The position numbers were made by a program, and so were the translations under genes. From Micromonospora wenchangensis (GTDB taxonomy: Bacteria; Actinomycetota; Actinomycetes; Mycobacteriales; Micromonosporaceae): 45,929 bases of DNA. This document shows, in pieces, positions 17,496 to 25,335 of this stretch; within the stretch, counting starts at the first letter, position 1; every line of letters starts with the position of its first letter. The stretch is taken from the NCBI RefSeq assembly GCF_002210435.1, contig NZ_MZMV01000054.1, positions 1 through 45,929 on the forward strand. Direction: 5' to 3'. A model generated the notes under the pieces. That model was not told the origin of the DNA and made no database searches. It worked only from the letters and a program-made list of their open reading frames with translations.

Positions 17496-19292
17496 TCAGA
17501 GGGTCTGGACGGTGGCTATGCGTTCTTCGAGCTGTTCGATGGTGGCCTGGGCGCTGGGCGGGCCGCCGCAGAGCCGGCGCAGCTCCGCGTGGATCTTGCC
17601 GTGGGGCAGGCCGGTGCGGTGGTGCCGGGCGGCCACCAGAGCGTTCAGCTGACGCCGGAGCGCCACCCGACGCTGGGCGGCACTCAGAGGTACGGCGGGC
17701 GCGGCCGGGGCCGCAGCGGCCGGCTCAGCGGCCTGGACGGCCGTCCGACGCCGCTGCGCGGCGAGCTGGTCGGCCTGCCGCTTGGTCAACAGCAGCGACA
17801 CCTGGTCGGCGGTGAGCAGACCGGGCAGCCCCAGGTACTCCTCCTCCTCCGGGGTGCCGGCCTGGGCGGCGGTGCCGAACGACGCCCCGTCGAAGATCAC
17901 CTGGTCCAGTTCGGCGGTCGCGGACAACGCGGTGAACCGCTTCTCCAGCTCGCCGCTTGCCTGCTCGTCGCGTTGGGCCCGCTCCAGCAGGTCGTCGTCG
18001 AAACCCTCGCGGTCCTTGGGCTTGCCGAGCACGTGGTCCCGCTCGGCCTCCATCTCGCTGGCGAGGCCGAGCAGGTGCGGCACGCTCGGCACGAACACCG
18101 AGGCGGTCTCGCCGGGGCGGCGGGCCCGGACGAACCGGCCGATGGCCTGCGCGAAGTACAGCGGGGTGCTGGCGCTGGTGGCGTACACCCCGACCGCCAG
18201 CCGGGGGATGTCGACGCCCTCGGAGACCATCCGGACCGCCACCAGCCACCGCTGCTCGGACGCCGCGAACGTCGCGATCCGGGCGGACGCGCCCTGGTCG
18301 TCGGAGAGGACCACGGTGGCCTTCTCCCCGGTCACCTGTTCGATCAGCTTCGCGTACGAGCGGGCGTTCTGCTGGTCGCTGGCGATGATCAGGCCACCGG
18401 CGTCGGCCATCCCGGCGTTGCGCAGCACGGTCAGCCGGGCGTCGGCCGCCCGCAGCACCTGCGGCATCCAGTCCCCGGCCGGGTCCAGCGCGGTCCGCCA
18501 GGCCTGGGCGATCAGGTCCTGGGTCATCGGCTCGCCGAGCCGCGCCGCCAGCTCGTCCCCGGCGTTGGTGCGCCAGCGGGTCTCCCCCGAGTACGCCAGG
18601 AACAGCACCGGGCGTACGACGCCGTCGCGCAGCGCGTCGGAGTAGCCGTAGACCGAGTCGGCGCGGGAACGCAGCAGTCCGTCGCCGCCACGCTCGTAGG
18701 TGACAAACGGGATCGGGTTGTCGTCGGAGCGGAACGGCGTACCGGTGAGCATCAGCCGGCGTACCGCGGGTTCGAAGGCGTTCTTGACCCCGTCGCCCCA
18801 GGAACGGGAGTCCCCGGCGTGGTGGATCTCGTCGAGGATGACCAGGGTGCGGCGGGTCATGGTGCGCCGCCGGTGCACCTGCGGGGCCATCCCCACCTGG
18901 GCGTAGGTGACGACCGCGCCGTGGAAGTCGGCGGCGGAGTGCAGGTCGGCGTTGCGGAACGCGGAGTCGAGCTGGATGCCGACCCGGGCGGCGGCCTGCG
19001 CCCACTGGGTCTTCAGGTGCTCGGTCGGGGCGACCACGGTGACCGCCTCGACGGTGCCGTCCACCAGCAGCTCGGCGGCGATCCGCAGGGCGAAGGTGGT
19101 CTTGCCAGCGCCGGGGGTGGCGACCGCGGTGAAGTCTTCGGTACGACGGCGCAGGTACTCCACCATCGCCTTGCGCTGCCAGGCGCGCAGGGGCGGGAAC
19201 GTCTCCAACGCCGGCAACCGGGGTGCCACCCGAGGCTCCTCTCCGACCGCACGAGGCGGATCCGGGCCGAGGGCCACGGTACCGCCGCCCAT
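17496..19292 (-). CDS. DEAD/DEAH-box superfamily 2 helicase
   Basis: ATP-dependent nucleic-acid helicase or translocase, 598 aa, of the DEXH type related to XPB/type-III restriction helicases. Helicase domain 1: LRAWQRKAMVEYL (Q-like motif, about 48-60), Walker A ATPGAGKTTFALRIA, VVAPTEHLKTQW, DEIHHAGDSRSWG (motif II, DEIH) and LMLTGTPFRSD (motif III). Domain 2: ASDQQNARSYA, VSEGVDIPRLAVGVYA and QAIGRFVRARR (motif VI with arginine finger). The C-terminal 150 residues are Ala-rich with an HNH-free helical tail. The ATG at 19292 (MGGGTVALG) has GGAGGCG upstream. No nuclease or methyltransferase partner is adjacent, so a restriction role is not supported; repair is only a possibility. Confidence 0.88.
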   Translation of the reverse strand: MGGGTVALGPDPPRAVGEEPRVAPRLPALETFPPLRAWQRKAMVEYLRRRTEDFTAVATPGAGKTTFALRIAAELLVDGTVEAVTVVAPTEHLKTQWAQAAARVGIQLDSAFRNADLHSAADFHGAVVTYAQVGMAPQVHRRRTMTRRTLVILDEIHHAGDSRSWGDGVKNAFEPAVRRLMLTGTPFRSDDNPIPFVTYERGGDGLLRSRADSVYGYSDALRDGVVRPVLFLAYSGETRWRTNAGDELAARLGEPMTQDLIAQAWRTALDPAGDWMPQVLRAADARLTVLRNAGMADAGGLIIASDQQNARSYAKLIEQVTGEKATVVLSDDQGASARIATFAASEQRWLVAVRMVSEGVDIPRLAVGVYATSASTPLYFAQAIGRFVRARRPGETASVFVPSVPHLLGLASEMEAERDHVLGKPKDREGFDDDLLERAQRDEQASGELEKRFTALSATAELDQVIFDGASFGTAAQAGTPEEEEYLGLPGLLTADQVSLLLTKRQADQLAAQRRRTAVQAAEPAAAAPAAPAVPLSAAQRRVALRRQLNALVAARHHRTGLPHGKIHAELRRLCGGPPSAQATIEQLEERIATVQTL

Positions 19293-19393
19293 GAAAACGC
19301 CTCCGCGCAGAGCATGCCGCGAAGGCCGGCCCAGCATAACCAGCCGGGCCGGGCAACCCCAGCCGACACCACGCCGACCGGTCCCGCCGCCGG

Positions 19394-20044
19394 TCAGCCG
19401 GGTGGACGGCCGAGGCCGGTCTCCGGCGGACGCATCGTCGCCACGGGTGCCGACCAGCGTCGCCGCAGCGCCACCAGGCGCAGCACGAAGACCAGCAGCG
19501 CCGCCGCGGTCAGCCCGCCCGCCCCGGCGTACCCCAGCGCCGACAGCAGCACCACCATGATCGAGCCGGCGAGCGCGGCGACGGCGTAGATCTCGCGGCG
19601 CAGCACCACCGGGATCTCGGCGGTGAGCAGATCCCGGCCCAGCCCGCCGCCGATCGCGGTGAGCATGCCGATCACCACCGCGCCGACCGCCGGCACCCGC
19701 GCGTCGAGCGCCTTGAGCGTGCCGGTGACGGTGAACAGGCCGAGGCCGGCGGCGTCGAGCACCAGCACGGTGGTGCGCAGCCGGGCGAGCTGCGGGTGCA
19801 GCCAGAACACGGCGGTGGCGGTGACCGCGGCGGTGGCGGCGTAGCGCCAGTCGGCGAAGGCGAGCGGCGGGACCTCGTCGATGACCAGGTCCCGGAAGAT
19901 CCCACCGCCCAGCGCGGCGACGAACCCGACGAAGACGACGCCGAACAGGTCGAGCCGCTTCGCCACCGCCGCCGAGGCGCCGGAGGCGGCGAAGACGGCC
20001 ACCCCGGTCAGGTCGGCCAGGAGCAGGGCGGTGGAGGTGGTCAC
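19394..20044 (-). CDS. TRIC/UPF0126 family membrane channel protein
   Basis: Integral membrane protein of 216 aa with about seven hydrophobic helices. The internal duplication typical of the family is visible as two glycine motifs, ALGGGIFRDLVI and AIGGGLGRDLLT, each at the end of a helix. Bacterial homologues are trimeric intracellular cation (TRIC)-type channels, older name UPF0126/YadS; a role for glycine uptake has been proposed for some. The GTG at 20044 (MTTSTALLLADLTG) is chosen because the first helix follows directly. DUF3039 lies 41 bases upstream on the same strand. Confidence 0.85.
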   Translation of the reverse strand: MTTSTALLLADLTGVAVFAASGASAAVAKRLDLFGVVFVGFVAALGGGIFRDLVIDEVPPLAFADWRYAATAAVTATAVFWLHPQLARLRTTVLVLDAAGLGLFTVTGTLKALDARVPAVGAVVIGMLTAIGGGLGRDLLTAEIPVVLRREIYAVAALAGSIMVVLLSALGYAGAGGLTAAALLVFVLRLVALRRRWSAPVATMRPPETGLGRPPG

Positions 20045-20085
20045 ACCGCCGAAGGTTACGGGGGCGGTCCGGCGGACCGCCCGGA

Positions 20086-20304
20086 TCACTCGCGGTACGA
20101 GTCGTAGATCTCCTTGCACTTCGGGCAGACCGGCGAGCCGGGCTTGGCGGCCTTGGTCACCGGGAACGTCTCGCCGCAGAGCGCCACCACGAGGGTGCCC
20201 ATCACGGCACTCTCGGCGATCTTCTCTTTGCGTACGTAATGGAACATCTCGGGACCCGTGTCGGCGTCCTTCAACTCCGGACGCTCAAGAACCTCGGTAC
20301 TCAC
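20086..20304 (-). CDS. DUF3039 small protein
   Basis: Conserved actinobacterial protein of 72 aa. A single CxxC pair near the C-terminus (VCPKC, residues 60-63) with a further Cys at 43 suggests a metal site. FHYVRKEKIAESAVMGTLVVALCGETF is the conserved core. Two GTG codons compete for the start: 20310 lies one base from GGAGG (20312-20316), too close, while 20304 is at seven bases, so I use 20304. It is divergent from psuG. M. tuberculosis has a DUF3039 gene in the sigA-sigB interval (Rv2708c, from memory). Function unknown. Confidence 0.85.
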   Translation of the reverse strand: MSTEVLERPELKDADTGPEMFHYVRKEKIAESAVMGTLVVALCGETFPVTKAAKPGSPVCPKCKEIYDSYRE

Positions 20305-20381
20305 AGTCACACCTCCAACTGCACAAGTTTGGCAGGTCGGCCGGGTCCGGTCCACCGCAGCCCACCCCGACGGCGGCCAGT

Positions 20382-20397
20382 TACGGTAGCTGACGTG
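20382..20397 (+). promoter_or_regulatory. Leaderless -10 element for psuG
   Basis: TACGGT at 20382-20387 (TANNNT type) ends seven bases before the GTG at 20395, and no Shine-Dalgarno sequence intervenes. This is the arrangement of leaderless actinobacterial transcripts. Inference from spacing. Confidence 0.45.
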
Positions 20398-21321
20398 ACC
20401 ACCTTTCACATCCGGCCCGGTACCGAGGTCGCCGAAGCCCTGCGTGACGGCCGTCCCGTCGTCGCCCTGGAGAGCACGATCGTCTCGCACGGTCTGCCCC
20501 GACCGGACAACCTGCGGGTCGCCCGGCAGATCGAGCAGACGGTACGCGACGCCGGGGCCGTCCCGGCCACCATCGGCATGGTCGGCGGCGAACTCGTCGT
20601 CGGCCTCGACGACGCCGAACTGACCAGGCTCGCCACCGTCGACCCGGTGGCGAAGCTCTCCGTCCGCGACCTCGCGGTGGCCGCCGCCACCGGCGCCGAC
20701 GGGGCCACCACCGTGGCCGCCACCAGCGCGGTGGCCGCCGCCGTGGGAATCGGCGTCTTCGCCACCGGCGGCCTGGGCGGGGTGCACCGGGAGGCGGCGC
20801 AGACCTTCGACGAGTCGGCCGACCTGGTCACCCTGGCCCGTACCCCGATCACGGTGGTCTGCGCCGGGGTCAAGTCGATCCTCGACGTCGGGGCGACCCT
20901 GGAGCGGCTGGAGACCCTCGGCGTCGGGGTGGTCGGCTACCGCACCAGGCGTTTCCCCGGCTTCTACCTGACCGACTCCGGGTTCGACCTGGACTGGTCG
21001 GTGGACTCCCCCGAGCAGGTCGCCGCGGTGCTCGCCGCCCGCGAGCAGCACGGGGTGCACGGCGGCGGCCTGATCGTGGCCAACCCGCTCCCGGTCGACG
21101 AGCAGCTCGACCCGGCGCTGCACGACCGCACCCTCGCCGAGGGCCTGGCCCGGCTGGGCCGCGAGGGCGTCACCGGCAAGGCGGTCACCCCGTTCCTGCT
21201 GGCCCACTTCCACTCGGCCACCGAGGGCGCCAGCCTGGCGGTCAACGTCCAGATCATCCTGCGCAACGCCGACCTGGCCGCCCGGATCGCGGTCGCGGCC
21301 GCCCCGCGCGCCGCCGCATGA
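20395..21321 (+). CDS. psuG: Pseudouridine-5'-phosphate glycosidase
   Basis: Mn2+-dependent C-glycosidase that reversibly splits pseudouridine-5'-phosphate into uracil and ribose-5-phosphate; cytosolic homotrimer. The 308-residue product shows the family blocks VALESTIVSHGLPRPDN (about 23-39), the TSAVAAA...VFATGGLGGVHR stretch (about 108-129) and CAGVKSILDVGATLE with the catalytic Lys (about 158-172), then the VDEQLDPAL region and GKAVTPFLLAHFHSATEG. The GTG at 20395 is chosen because the conserved N-terminus begins at once; the frame upstream crosses the divergent DUF3039 promoter. It overlaps the kinase gene by ATGA, giving a complete two-step pathway. Confidence 0.92.
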   Translation: MTTFHIRPGTEVAEALRDGRPVVALESTIVSHGLPRPDNLRVARQIEQTVRDAGAVPATIGMVGGELVVGLDDAELTRLATVDPVAKLSVRDLAVAAATGADGATTVAATSAVAAAVGIGVFATGGLGGVHREAAQTFDESADLVTLARTPITVVCAGVKSILDVGATLERLETLGVGVVGYRTRRFPGFYLTDSGFDLDWSVDSPEQVAAVLAAREQHGVHGGGLIVANPLPVDEQLDPALHDRTLAEGLARLGREGVTGKAVTPFLLAHFHSATEGASLAVNVQIILRNADLAARIAVAAAPRAAA

Positions 21322-22226
21322 CCGCTCCCGGTCGGATCGTGGTGGTCGGCGACCTGATCACCGACGTGGTCGCCGTGCTCGAAGGCGCGCTGGCCACCGG
21401 CTCGGACACCCCGGCGGCCATCAAGGTCACCGGCGGCGGGCAGGCCGCCAACACCGCCGCCTGGATCGCCGCCCAGCACGCGCCGGTGACGCTGGTCGGG
21501 GCGGTCGGCGACGACAGCGCCGGCCGGGACCGGGTGGCCGAGCTGGAACGGGCGGGGGTGGACTGCGCGGTCGAGGTGCACCCGCAGGCCACCACGGGGA
21601 CGGTGATCGTGCTGGCCACCGCCGACGAGCGGACCATGGTCACCGAGCGGGGGGCGAACCTGCGGCTGACCGCCGACCACGTGGACCGGGCCCTGGCGGC
21701 GACGCCCGACGCCACCCACCTGCACCTGTCCGCGTACTGCCTGCTGGACGCCGGGTCGCGACCGGCCGGGCTGCGCGCGTTGGCCGCCGCCCGCGAGCGC
21801 GGGCTGACCACCAGCGTCGACGCCGCCTCCGCCGCGCCGCTGCGGCGCATCGGCGCGGCGGCCTTCCTGTCCTGGGTACGCGACGTCGACCTGCTGCTGG
21901 TCAACGCGGACGAGGCGGGGGTGCTGGCCGGCGGGCTGGACCCGGCGGCCCAGGCGCGGGCGTTGTCGGCGGCGGCCCGACGGGTGGTGGTCAAGCGCGG
22001 CGGCGCGGGTGCGATCTGGGTGGACCGGCGGGCCACCGTCGGGGTGACACCGTCGTTGCGGGTCGCCGTGGTGGACGTCACCGGGGCCGGTGACGCCTTC
22101 GCGGCCGGCCTGCTCACCGCCTGGACGACCGGCGCGACCCCGAGGGCCGCGCTGACCCGGGCCGCCGACCTGGGCGCCCTGGCGGTCTCGATGGTGGGTG
22201 CCCGGCCGGAGGCGACCGGCGGGTAG
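21318..22226 (+). CDS. psuK: PfkB-family sugar kinase, probably pseudouridine kinase
   Basis: Ribokinase-fold kinase of 302 aa. The N-terminal PfkB signature is GGGQAANTAAWIAAQHAPV (about 34-52), and the C-terminal anion-hole/catalytic motif is DVTGAGDAFAAGLL (about 252-265) with the base Asp. The ATG overlaps the psuG stop (ATGA), so translation is coupled. That pairing argues for pseudouridine as substrate, producing the 5'-phosphate that PsuG cleaves. Sequence alone does not rule out another nucleoside or ribose. No dedicated transporter or regulator gene is adjacent. Confidence 0.85.
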   Translation: MTAPGRIVVVGDLITDVVAVLEGALATGSDTPAAIKVTGGGQAANTAAWIAAQHAPVTLVGAVGDDSAGRDRVAELERAGVDCAVEVHPQATTGTVIVLATADERTMVTERGANLRLTADHVDRALAATPDATHLHLSAYCLLDAGSRPAGLRALAAARERGLTTSVDAASAAPLRRIGAAAFLSWVRDVDLLLVNADEAGVLAGGLDPAAQARALSAAARRVVVKRGGAGAIWVDRRATVGVTPSLRVAVVDVTGAGDAFAAGLLTAWTTGATPRAALTRAADLGALAVSMVGARPEATGG

Positions 22227-22259
22227 CGGTGCCGGCTACGCCCGCACCGGCCGGCCCCG

Positions 22260-22619
22260 TCAGGGTTCGGCGTCGATGATCCGGTGCGGGCGTTCCTCGG
22301 CGGTGAGGCTCATCGGCGGGGTCTCGTCGCGGTGCCGGGGCTGGAACCTGGTGGCCAGCCGGTGCTCCTCCTTGGGCGGCCGGTCGTTGGCGAGCAGCAC
22401 CGCCAGCCAGGGGATGAGGATCATGCCCAGCGCCACCAGGGGCAGCCAGAGCCAGAGCAGCGGGGCCTTCGTGCCGACCAGGACCGCTCCGGCGATCACG
22501 CAGGCCACCCGGATGCCCATCATCAGCACGTACCGCTTCTGTCTGCTGGTGAGCTGGTCGTCCTGGCTGCGCGAGGCGTCGGTGATCAGAATCGGCTGGT
22601 ACGCCTGACGCTTCACCAT
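22260..22619 (-). CDS. DUF3099 membrane protein
   Basis: Conserved actinobacterial protein of 119 aa. The N-terminus ends in a DUF3099-typical ILITDASRSQDDQLTSRQKRY, followed by two hydrophobic helices (VLMMGIRVACVIAGAVLV and LLWLWLPLVALGMILIPWLAVLL). The C-terminal 45 residues are hydrophilic. The ATG at 22619 has AGGAGG four bases upstream; the adjacent GTG codon at 22616 is a near-equal alternative. A DUF3099 gene follows DUF3039 in M. tuberculosis too (Rv2709), but here the psuGK operon is inserted between them. Function unknown. Confidence 0.82.
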   Translation of the reverse strand: MVKRQAYQPILITDASRSQDDQLTSRQKRYVLMMGIRVACVIAGAVLVGTKAPLLWLWLPLVALGMILIPWLAVLLANDRPPKEEHRLATRFQPRHRDETPPMSLTAEERPHRIIDAEP

Positions 22620-22700
22620 GGACCTCCTGAGGGGATTACCCACCATCCTGTCACCGCACCACCTTGATCAGCGAAAATCGACGCATACCGGCATCGTGTT

Positions 22701-22725
22701 ACGTACGTGGTACGCTCCGCCGGTG
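22701..22725 (+). promoter_or_regulatory. Leaderless promoter and possible operator of the toxin-antitoxin pair
   Basis: TACGCT at 22711-22716 (TANNNT) ends six bases before the GTG at 22723, without a ribosome site. Just upstream, ACGTACGT (22701-22708) is a perfect 8-bp palindrome, and GTACGTGGTAC (22703-22713) overlaps the -10, a plausible operator for the ribbon-helix-helix antitoxin. Motif-based inference. Confidence 0.5.
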
Positions 22726-23010
22726 GGCAGCCGGTTCAGCTTCACCGAGGAGGGGTTGGCCAACCTACGGGTCTACGCCGTCACCCCCGGGGAAGTCTGG
22801 GAGGCGCTGCACAGCACCCGCCGGGTGATCCGGCACCTCGGCGAGGACCTGACTGTCGTCTACGCGGCGAGCGGGCGCGGCCGGCGGTTGGCCGTCCTGC
22901 TCGCCGAGGCCGACGGCACCGACCACGACTGGGACGTCCTCTCCGCCCGCGACCTGAGCGACGTCGAGGCCAAGCGCTACGACGAGACCGTGCGGAGAAC
23001 GCGCCGATAG
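22723..23010 (+). CDS. BrnT-like toxin of a type II toxin-antitoxin pair
   Basis: Protein of 95 aa. The C-terminal layout, RVIRHLGEDLTVVYAASGRGRRLAVLLAEAD... then WDVLSARDLSDVEAKRYDETV, matches the RelE-fold BrnT pattern in which a beta hairpin leads to an SARxAxxxExxxYE helix; here SARDLSDVEAKRYDE. The N-terminus FSFTEEGLANLRVYAVTPGEVWEAL replaces the BrnT WDxxKxxxNxxKH start and is divergent, so this is a BrnT-like rather than a canonical BrnT protein. Toxin first, antitoxin second, with 14 bases between them, is the brnT-brnA order. The GTG at 22723 follows a -10 directly and is probably leaderless. RNase activity is inferred only. Confidence 0.65.
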   Translation: MGSRFSFTEEGLANLRVYAVTPGEVWEALHSTRRVIRHLGEDLTVVYAASGRGRRLAVLLAEADGTDHDWDVLSARDLSDVEAKRYDETVRRTRR

Positions 23011-23024
23011 AGGAGGCGACGGCG

Positions 23025-23336
23025 ATGAACCGTGACGAGGCCATCAAACGATTCCACGGCGGCGACGACACGTTCGCCGAGCTGATCGACGACAGTCGGC
23101 CGGTGGAACTACCCGCCCCCGACACCGACGTGCCGATGGTCAGCCGTTCGGTGCGCCTGCCGGTGGACACCTACGAGCGGGTCCGGGCGGCAGCCGAGGC
23201 GCGGGGCATCGGCGTCACCACCCTGATGCGCCAGTGGATCGAGGCCGGCCTGGCCGACCTGGACGACTCGGCCACCGTCTCGCTCGCCGACGTACGCCGG
23301 GCGCTCGCCTCGCTGTCCCGCCCCACCGCCGCCTGA
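23025..23336 (+). CDS. Ribbon-helix-helix antitoxin
   Basis: Protein of 103 aa. The ribbon-helix-helix DNA-binding fold is at about residues 41-80: VSRSVRLPVDTYERVRAAAEARGIGVTTLMRQWIEAGL, with a beta strand SRSVRLP, helix 1 and helix 2. The N-terminal 40 residues (DEAIKRFHGGDDTFAELIDDS...) are acidic and could wrap the toxin. Residues 81-103 (SATVSLADVRRALASL) form a C-terminal helix. The ATG at 23025 has a strong AGAGGAGG site, in contrast to the toxin, so antitoxin may be made in excess. It is expected to repress the shared promoter. It resembles BrnA/CopG antitoxins in class, not in detailed sequence. Confidence 0.75.
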   Translation: MNRDEAIKRFHGGDDTFAELIDDSRPVELPAPDTDVPMVSRSVRLPVDTYERVRAAAEARGIGVTTLMRQWIEAGLADLDDSATVSLADVRRALASLSRPTAA

Positions 23337-23347
23337 CCACCCCCGGC

Positions 23348-24547
23348 TCACAGGGCCGGGTGGGGTCGCTCCGGCGGCCGCCCGTACGCCCGGCGGTAGT
23401 CGGTGACCGTGATCGCCGCCAGCACGGTGGCGGCCGCGGCGAGCGCCACCACGCTGACCGTCAGGGTCGCCAGGGGCGTCAGCACGGCCAGGGCGAGCAC
23501 CCCGACGAGTCGGGACCGGGACACCCGCCCGAACACCTCGTGCTCGAACCGGGCGCGGGCGAGCAGGAAGACCGCCGGACCACCCGTCAGGAAGACCGCC
23601 CAGGCCAGCCGGGTGCGCTCGTACGGGTGCACGATCGCCAGCTCGTAGCCGACCGCCGTGGTCAGCACCCCGGCGACGATCACCAGGTGGGTCCAGCTCA
23701 TCGACTCCCCCAGCCGGCCCGGCGAACGGGCCACCCGGATCGCCTCGGTGAGCAGGTGACCCGCCCGGTGGAAGTAGATCCGCCAGAGCAGCACGGTGGT
23801 GACGAAGGAGAGCAGGAACGCCCCGGAACTGGCCGCCGAGAAGCTGCGCCCGCTGAACGCCAACCCGATGACGAGGATGTTCTCGCCGAGGGCGATCAGG
23901 AAGAACTGCTGGTGCCGCTCGGCCAGGTGCTCCCCCAGCACCGCCCAGGTGGACGTGCGGGTCGCCCCGAGGCGGGGCACCGGCCAGCCGAACATCAGCC
24001 CGGCGTAGTCGACGACGACGGCCACCGACCAGCAGGCCAGCCGCCACGTCCCGGGCAGCACCGCCCCGAGCACCCAGGGCACGGCGCTGGCCACCGCCCA
24101 GGACGCGACCCGCACCGTGACCAGCCGGCGTGGGTGGCCGCGCAGCGCCAGGGTGAGGAAGATCGGCCGGCCCACCTGCACCGCCACGAACGCGAGGGCG
24201 AAGGCCACCGCGCGGGTGTCGAAGGCGCGCGGGGTGGCGACCGCCATCACCATGCAGCCCAGCATCGCGTAGACCACCACGAACTGGATCTGCGGCTGCT
24301 CCGGCTCGTACCGGCTGGTGACCCAGGCGGTGAAGGTCCAGACCGCCCAGAACGCCAGGAAGATCACCAGGGTCTGGGCGATCTCCACGGGCAGGTCCTC
24401 CCGGGCGGTGCCCAGGTCGTCGAGGATCCGCTGGGAGACCCGGGTCAGGGCGAAGACGAAGACCAGGTCGAAGAAGAGTTCGAGGAAGGTGGCCCGGGGG
24501 GAACTCACCCCGCCGCGCAGCAGCGCCGCCCCCCGCTCGTCCGCCAT
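23348..24547 (-). CDS. LtrA family membrane protein
   Basis: Low-temperature-requirement A family protein of 399 aa with about ten hydrophobic helices. The N-terminal block ATFLELFFDLVFVFALTRVSQRI (about 19-41) is the family signature; further conserved parts are LAFWAVWTFTAWVTSRYEPEQP (about 64-85) and QQFFLIALGENILVIGLAFSG (about 202-222) with the family's GE pair. The molecular role of LtrA is not established. The ATG at 24547 (MADERGAALL) is used; a GTG 14 codons upstream is possible. It is 56 bases after the HhH glycosylase gene on the same strand and convergent with the antitoxin gene, 11 bases apart. Confidence 0.88.
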   Translation of the reverse strand: MADERGAALLRGGVSSPRATFLELFFDLVFVFALTRVSQRILDDLGTAREDLPVEIAQTLVIFLAFWAVWTFTAWVTSRYEPEQPQIQFVVVYAMLGCMVMAVATPRAFDTRAVAFALAFVAVQVGRPIFLTLALRGHPRRLVTVRVASWAVASAVPWVLGAVLPGTWRLACWSVAVVVDYAGLMFGWPVPRLGATRTSTWAVLGEHLAERHQQFFLIALGENILVIGLAFSGRSFSAASSGAFLLSFVTTVLLWRIYFHRAGHLLTEAIRVARSPGRLGESMSWTHLVIVAGVLTTAVGYELAIVHPYERTRLAWAVFLTGGPAVFLLARARFEHEVFGRVSRSRLVGVLALAVLTPLATLTVSVVALAAAATVLAAITVTDYRRAYGRPPERPHPAL

Positions 24548-24603
24548 CGTCCACCCGTCGCCGCTGTCGCGGATCTCAACGAGCCGACCCGGCTCCGGTT
24601 GCG

Positions 24604-25179
24604 TCAGCCCCTGTCCGCCTTCGCCGCCGCCTTCGCCTGCTGCTTGTACTCGCGTACCCGGCGCAGCGACTCCGCGTCGGTGACGTCGGCGACCGACCGG
24701 TAGGTGTCCGGGTCGCCGTACCCGCCGGCGGCCTCCCGCCAGCCGTCGGGGCGCACGTCGTACCGCTTGCCGAGCAGGGCGACGAAGATCTGCGCCTTCT
24801 GCGTGCCGAAGCCGGGCAGGTCGGCGATCCGGCGCAGCAGTTCCCGCCCGTCGGTGACGTCCGCCCAGAGCCGCCCGGCGTCGCCGGCGTACCGGTCGAC
24901 CAGGACCCGGCACAGCTCCTGCACCCGGCCGGCCATCGCCTTCGGGAACCGGTGCAGCGCGGGCGGCCGGGCGAAGACCTCGACCAGCTCCTGCGGGTCG
25001 TAGCCGGCCAACTCCCTGGCGTCCGGGTCGTGGCCCAGCCGCTGGGCCAGCACGTACGGCGAGGAGAACGCCTTCTCCATCGGCACCTGCTGGTCGAGGA
25101 GCATCCCGGTCAGCAGGGCCAGCGGGCTGCGCTCCAGCAGCCGGTTGGCCTCACCGTCGATGGGCAGCGAGAGCGTCAT
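24604..25179 (-). CDS. HhH-GPD-type DNA glycosylase
   Basis: Base-excision-repair-like protein of 191 aa. It opens with TLSLPIDGEANRLLERSPLALLTGMLLDQQVPMEKAF, the alpha-helical core with the QQ motif of the HhH-GPD superfamily. The helix-hairpin-helix is LPGFGTQKAQIFVALLGKR (about 128-146). The usual VDxHV catalytic Asp block is replaced by YDVRPDGWRE, where the Asp might serve, so chemistry is uncertain. No 4Fe-4S Cys cluster is present. The basic Ala/Lys tail is KQQAKAAAKADR. The ATG at 25179 begins the conserved domain. Substrate lesion unknown. Confidence 0.82.
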   Translation of the reverse strand: MTLSLPIDGEANRLLERSPLALLTGMLLDQQVPMEKAFSSPYVLAQRLGHDPDARELAGYDPQELVEVFARPPALHRFPKAMAGRVQELCRVLVDRYAGDAGRLWADVTDGRELLRRIADLPGFGTQKAQIFVALLGKRYDVRPDGWREAAGGYGDPDTYRSVADVTDAESLRRVREYKQQAKAAAKADRG

Positions 25180-25286
25180 GCCCCCATCCTGCCCGCCCCG
25201 GCCGCCCGACCGGCCGACATCCCGTCCGGTCCGCCGCGCCGTGGTCGTCCGGACGCCCGGACGCGGAGCGCCCGGTGGACACAGCG

Positions 25287-25318
25287 CGGCCCGGTGGACA
25301 CGGGGGTCCACCGGGCCG
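25287..25318 (-). terminator. Hairpin after the subtilase gene
   Basis: CGGCCCGGTGGAC (25287-25299) and GTCCACCGGGCCG (25306-25318) form a perfect 13-bp stem around ACGGGG, beginning 17 bases beyond the protease stop on the minus strand. Confidence 0.65.
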
Positions 25319-25335
25319 TTCGGTGCCGTGGGGCG

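Noticed and set aside
17496..19292. Helicase as part of a restriction or defence system
   Set aside because: No nuclease, methyltransferase or other defence gene is adjacent; neighbours are a channel and DUF proteins.
22660..22690. Possible third, degenerate copy of the 60-bp palindrome (CCTTGATCAGCGAAAATCGACGC)
   Set aside because: Only the TTGATCA core is shared and there is no inverted partner arm at the right distance.
22701..22713. Attachment site of an integrated element at the toxin-antitoxin pair
   Set aside because: No direct repeats, integrase or tRNA gene flank the pair; palindromes fit an operator better.
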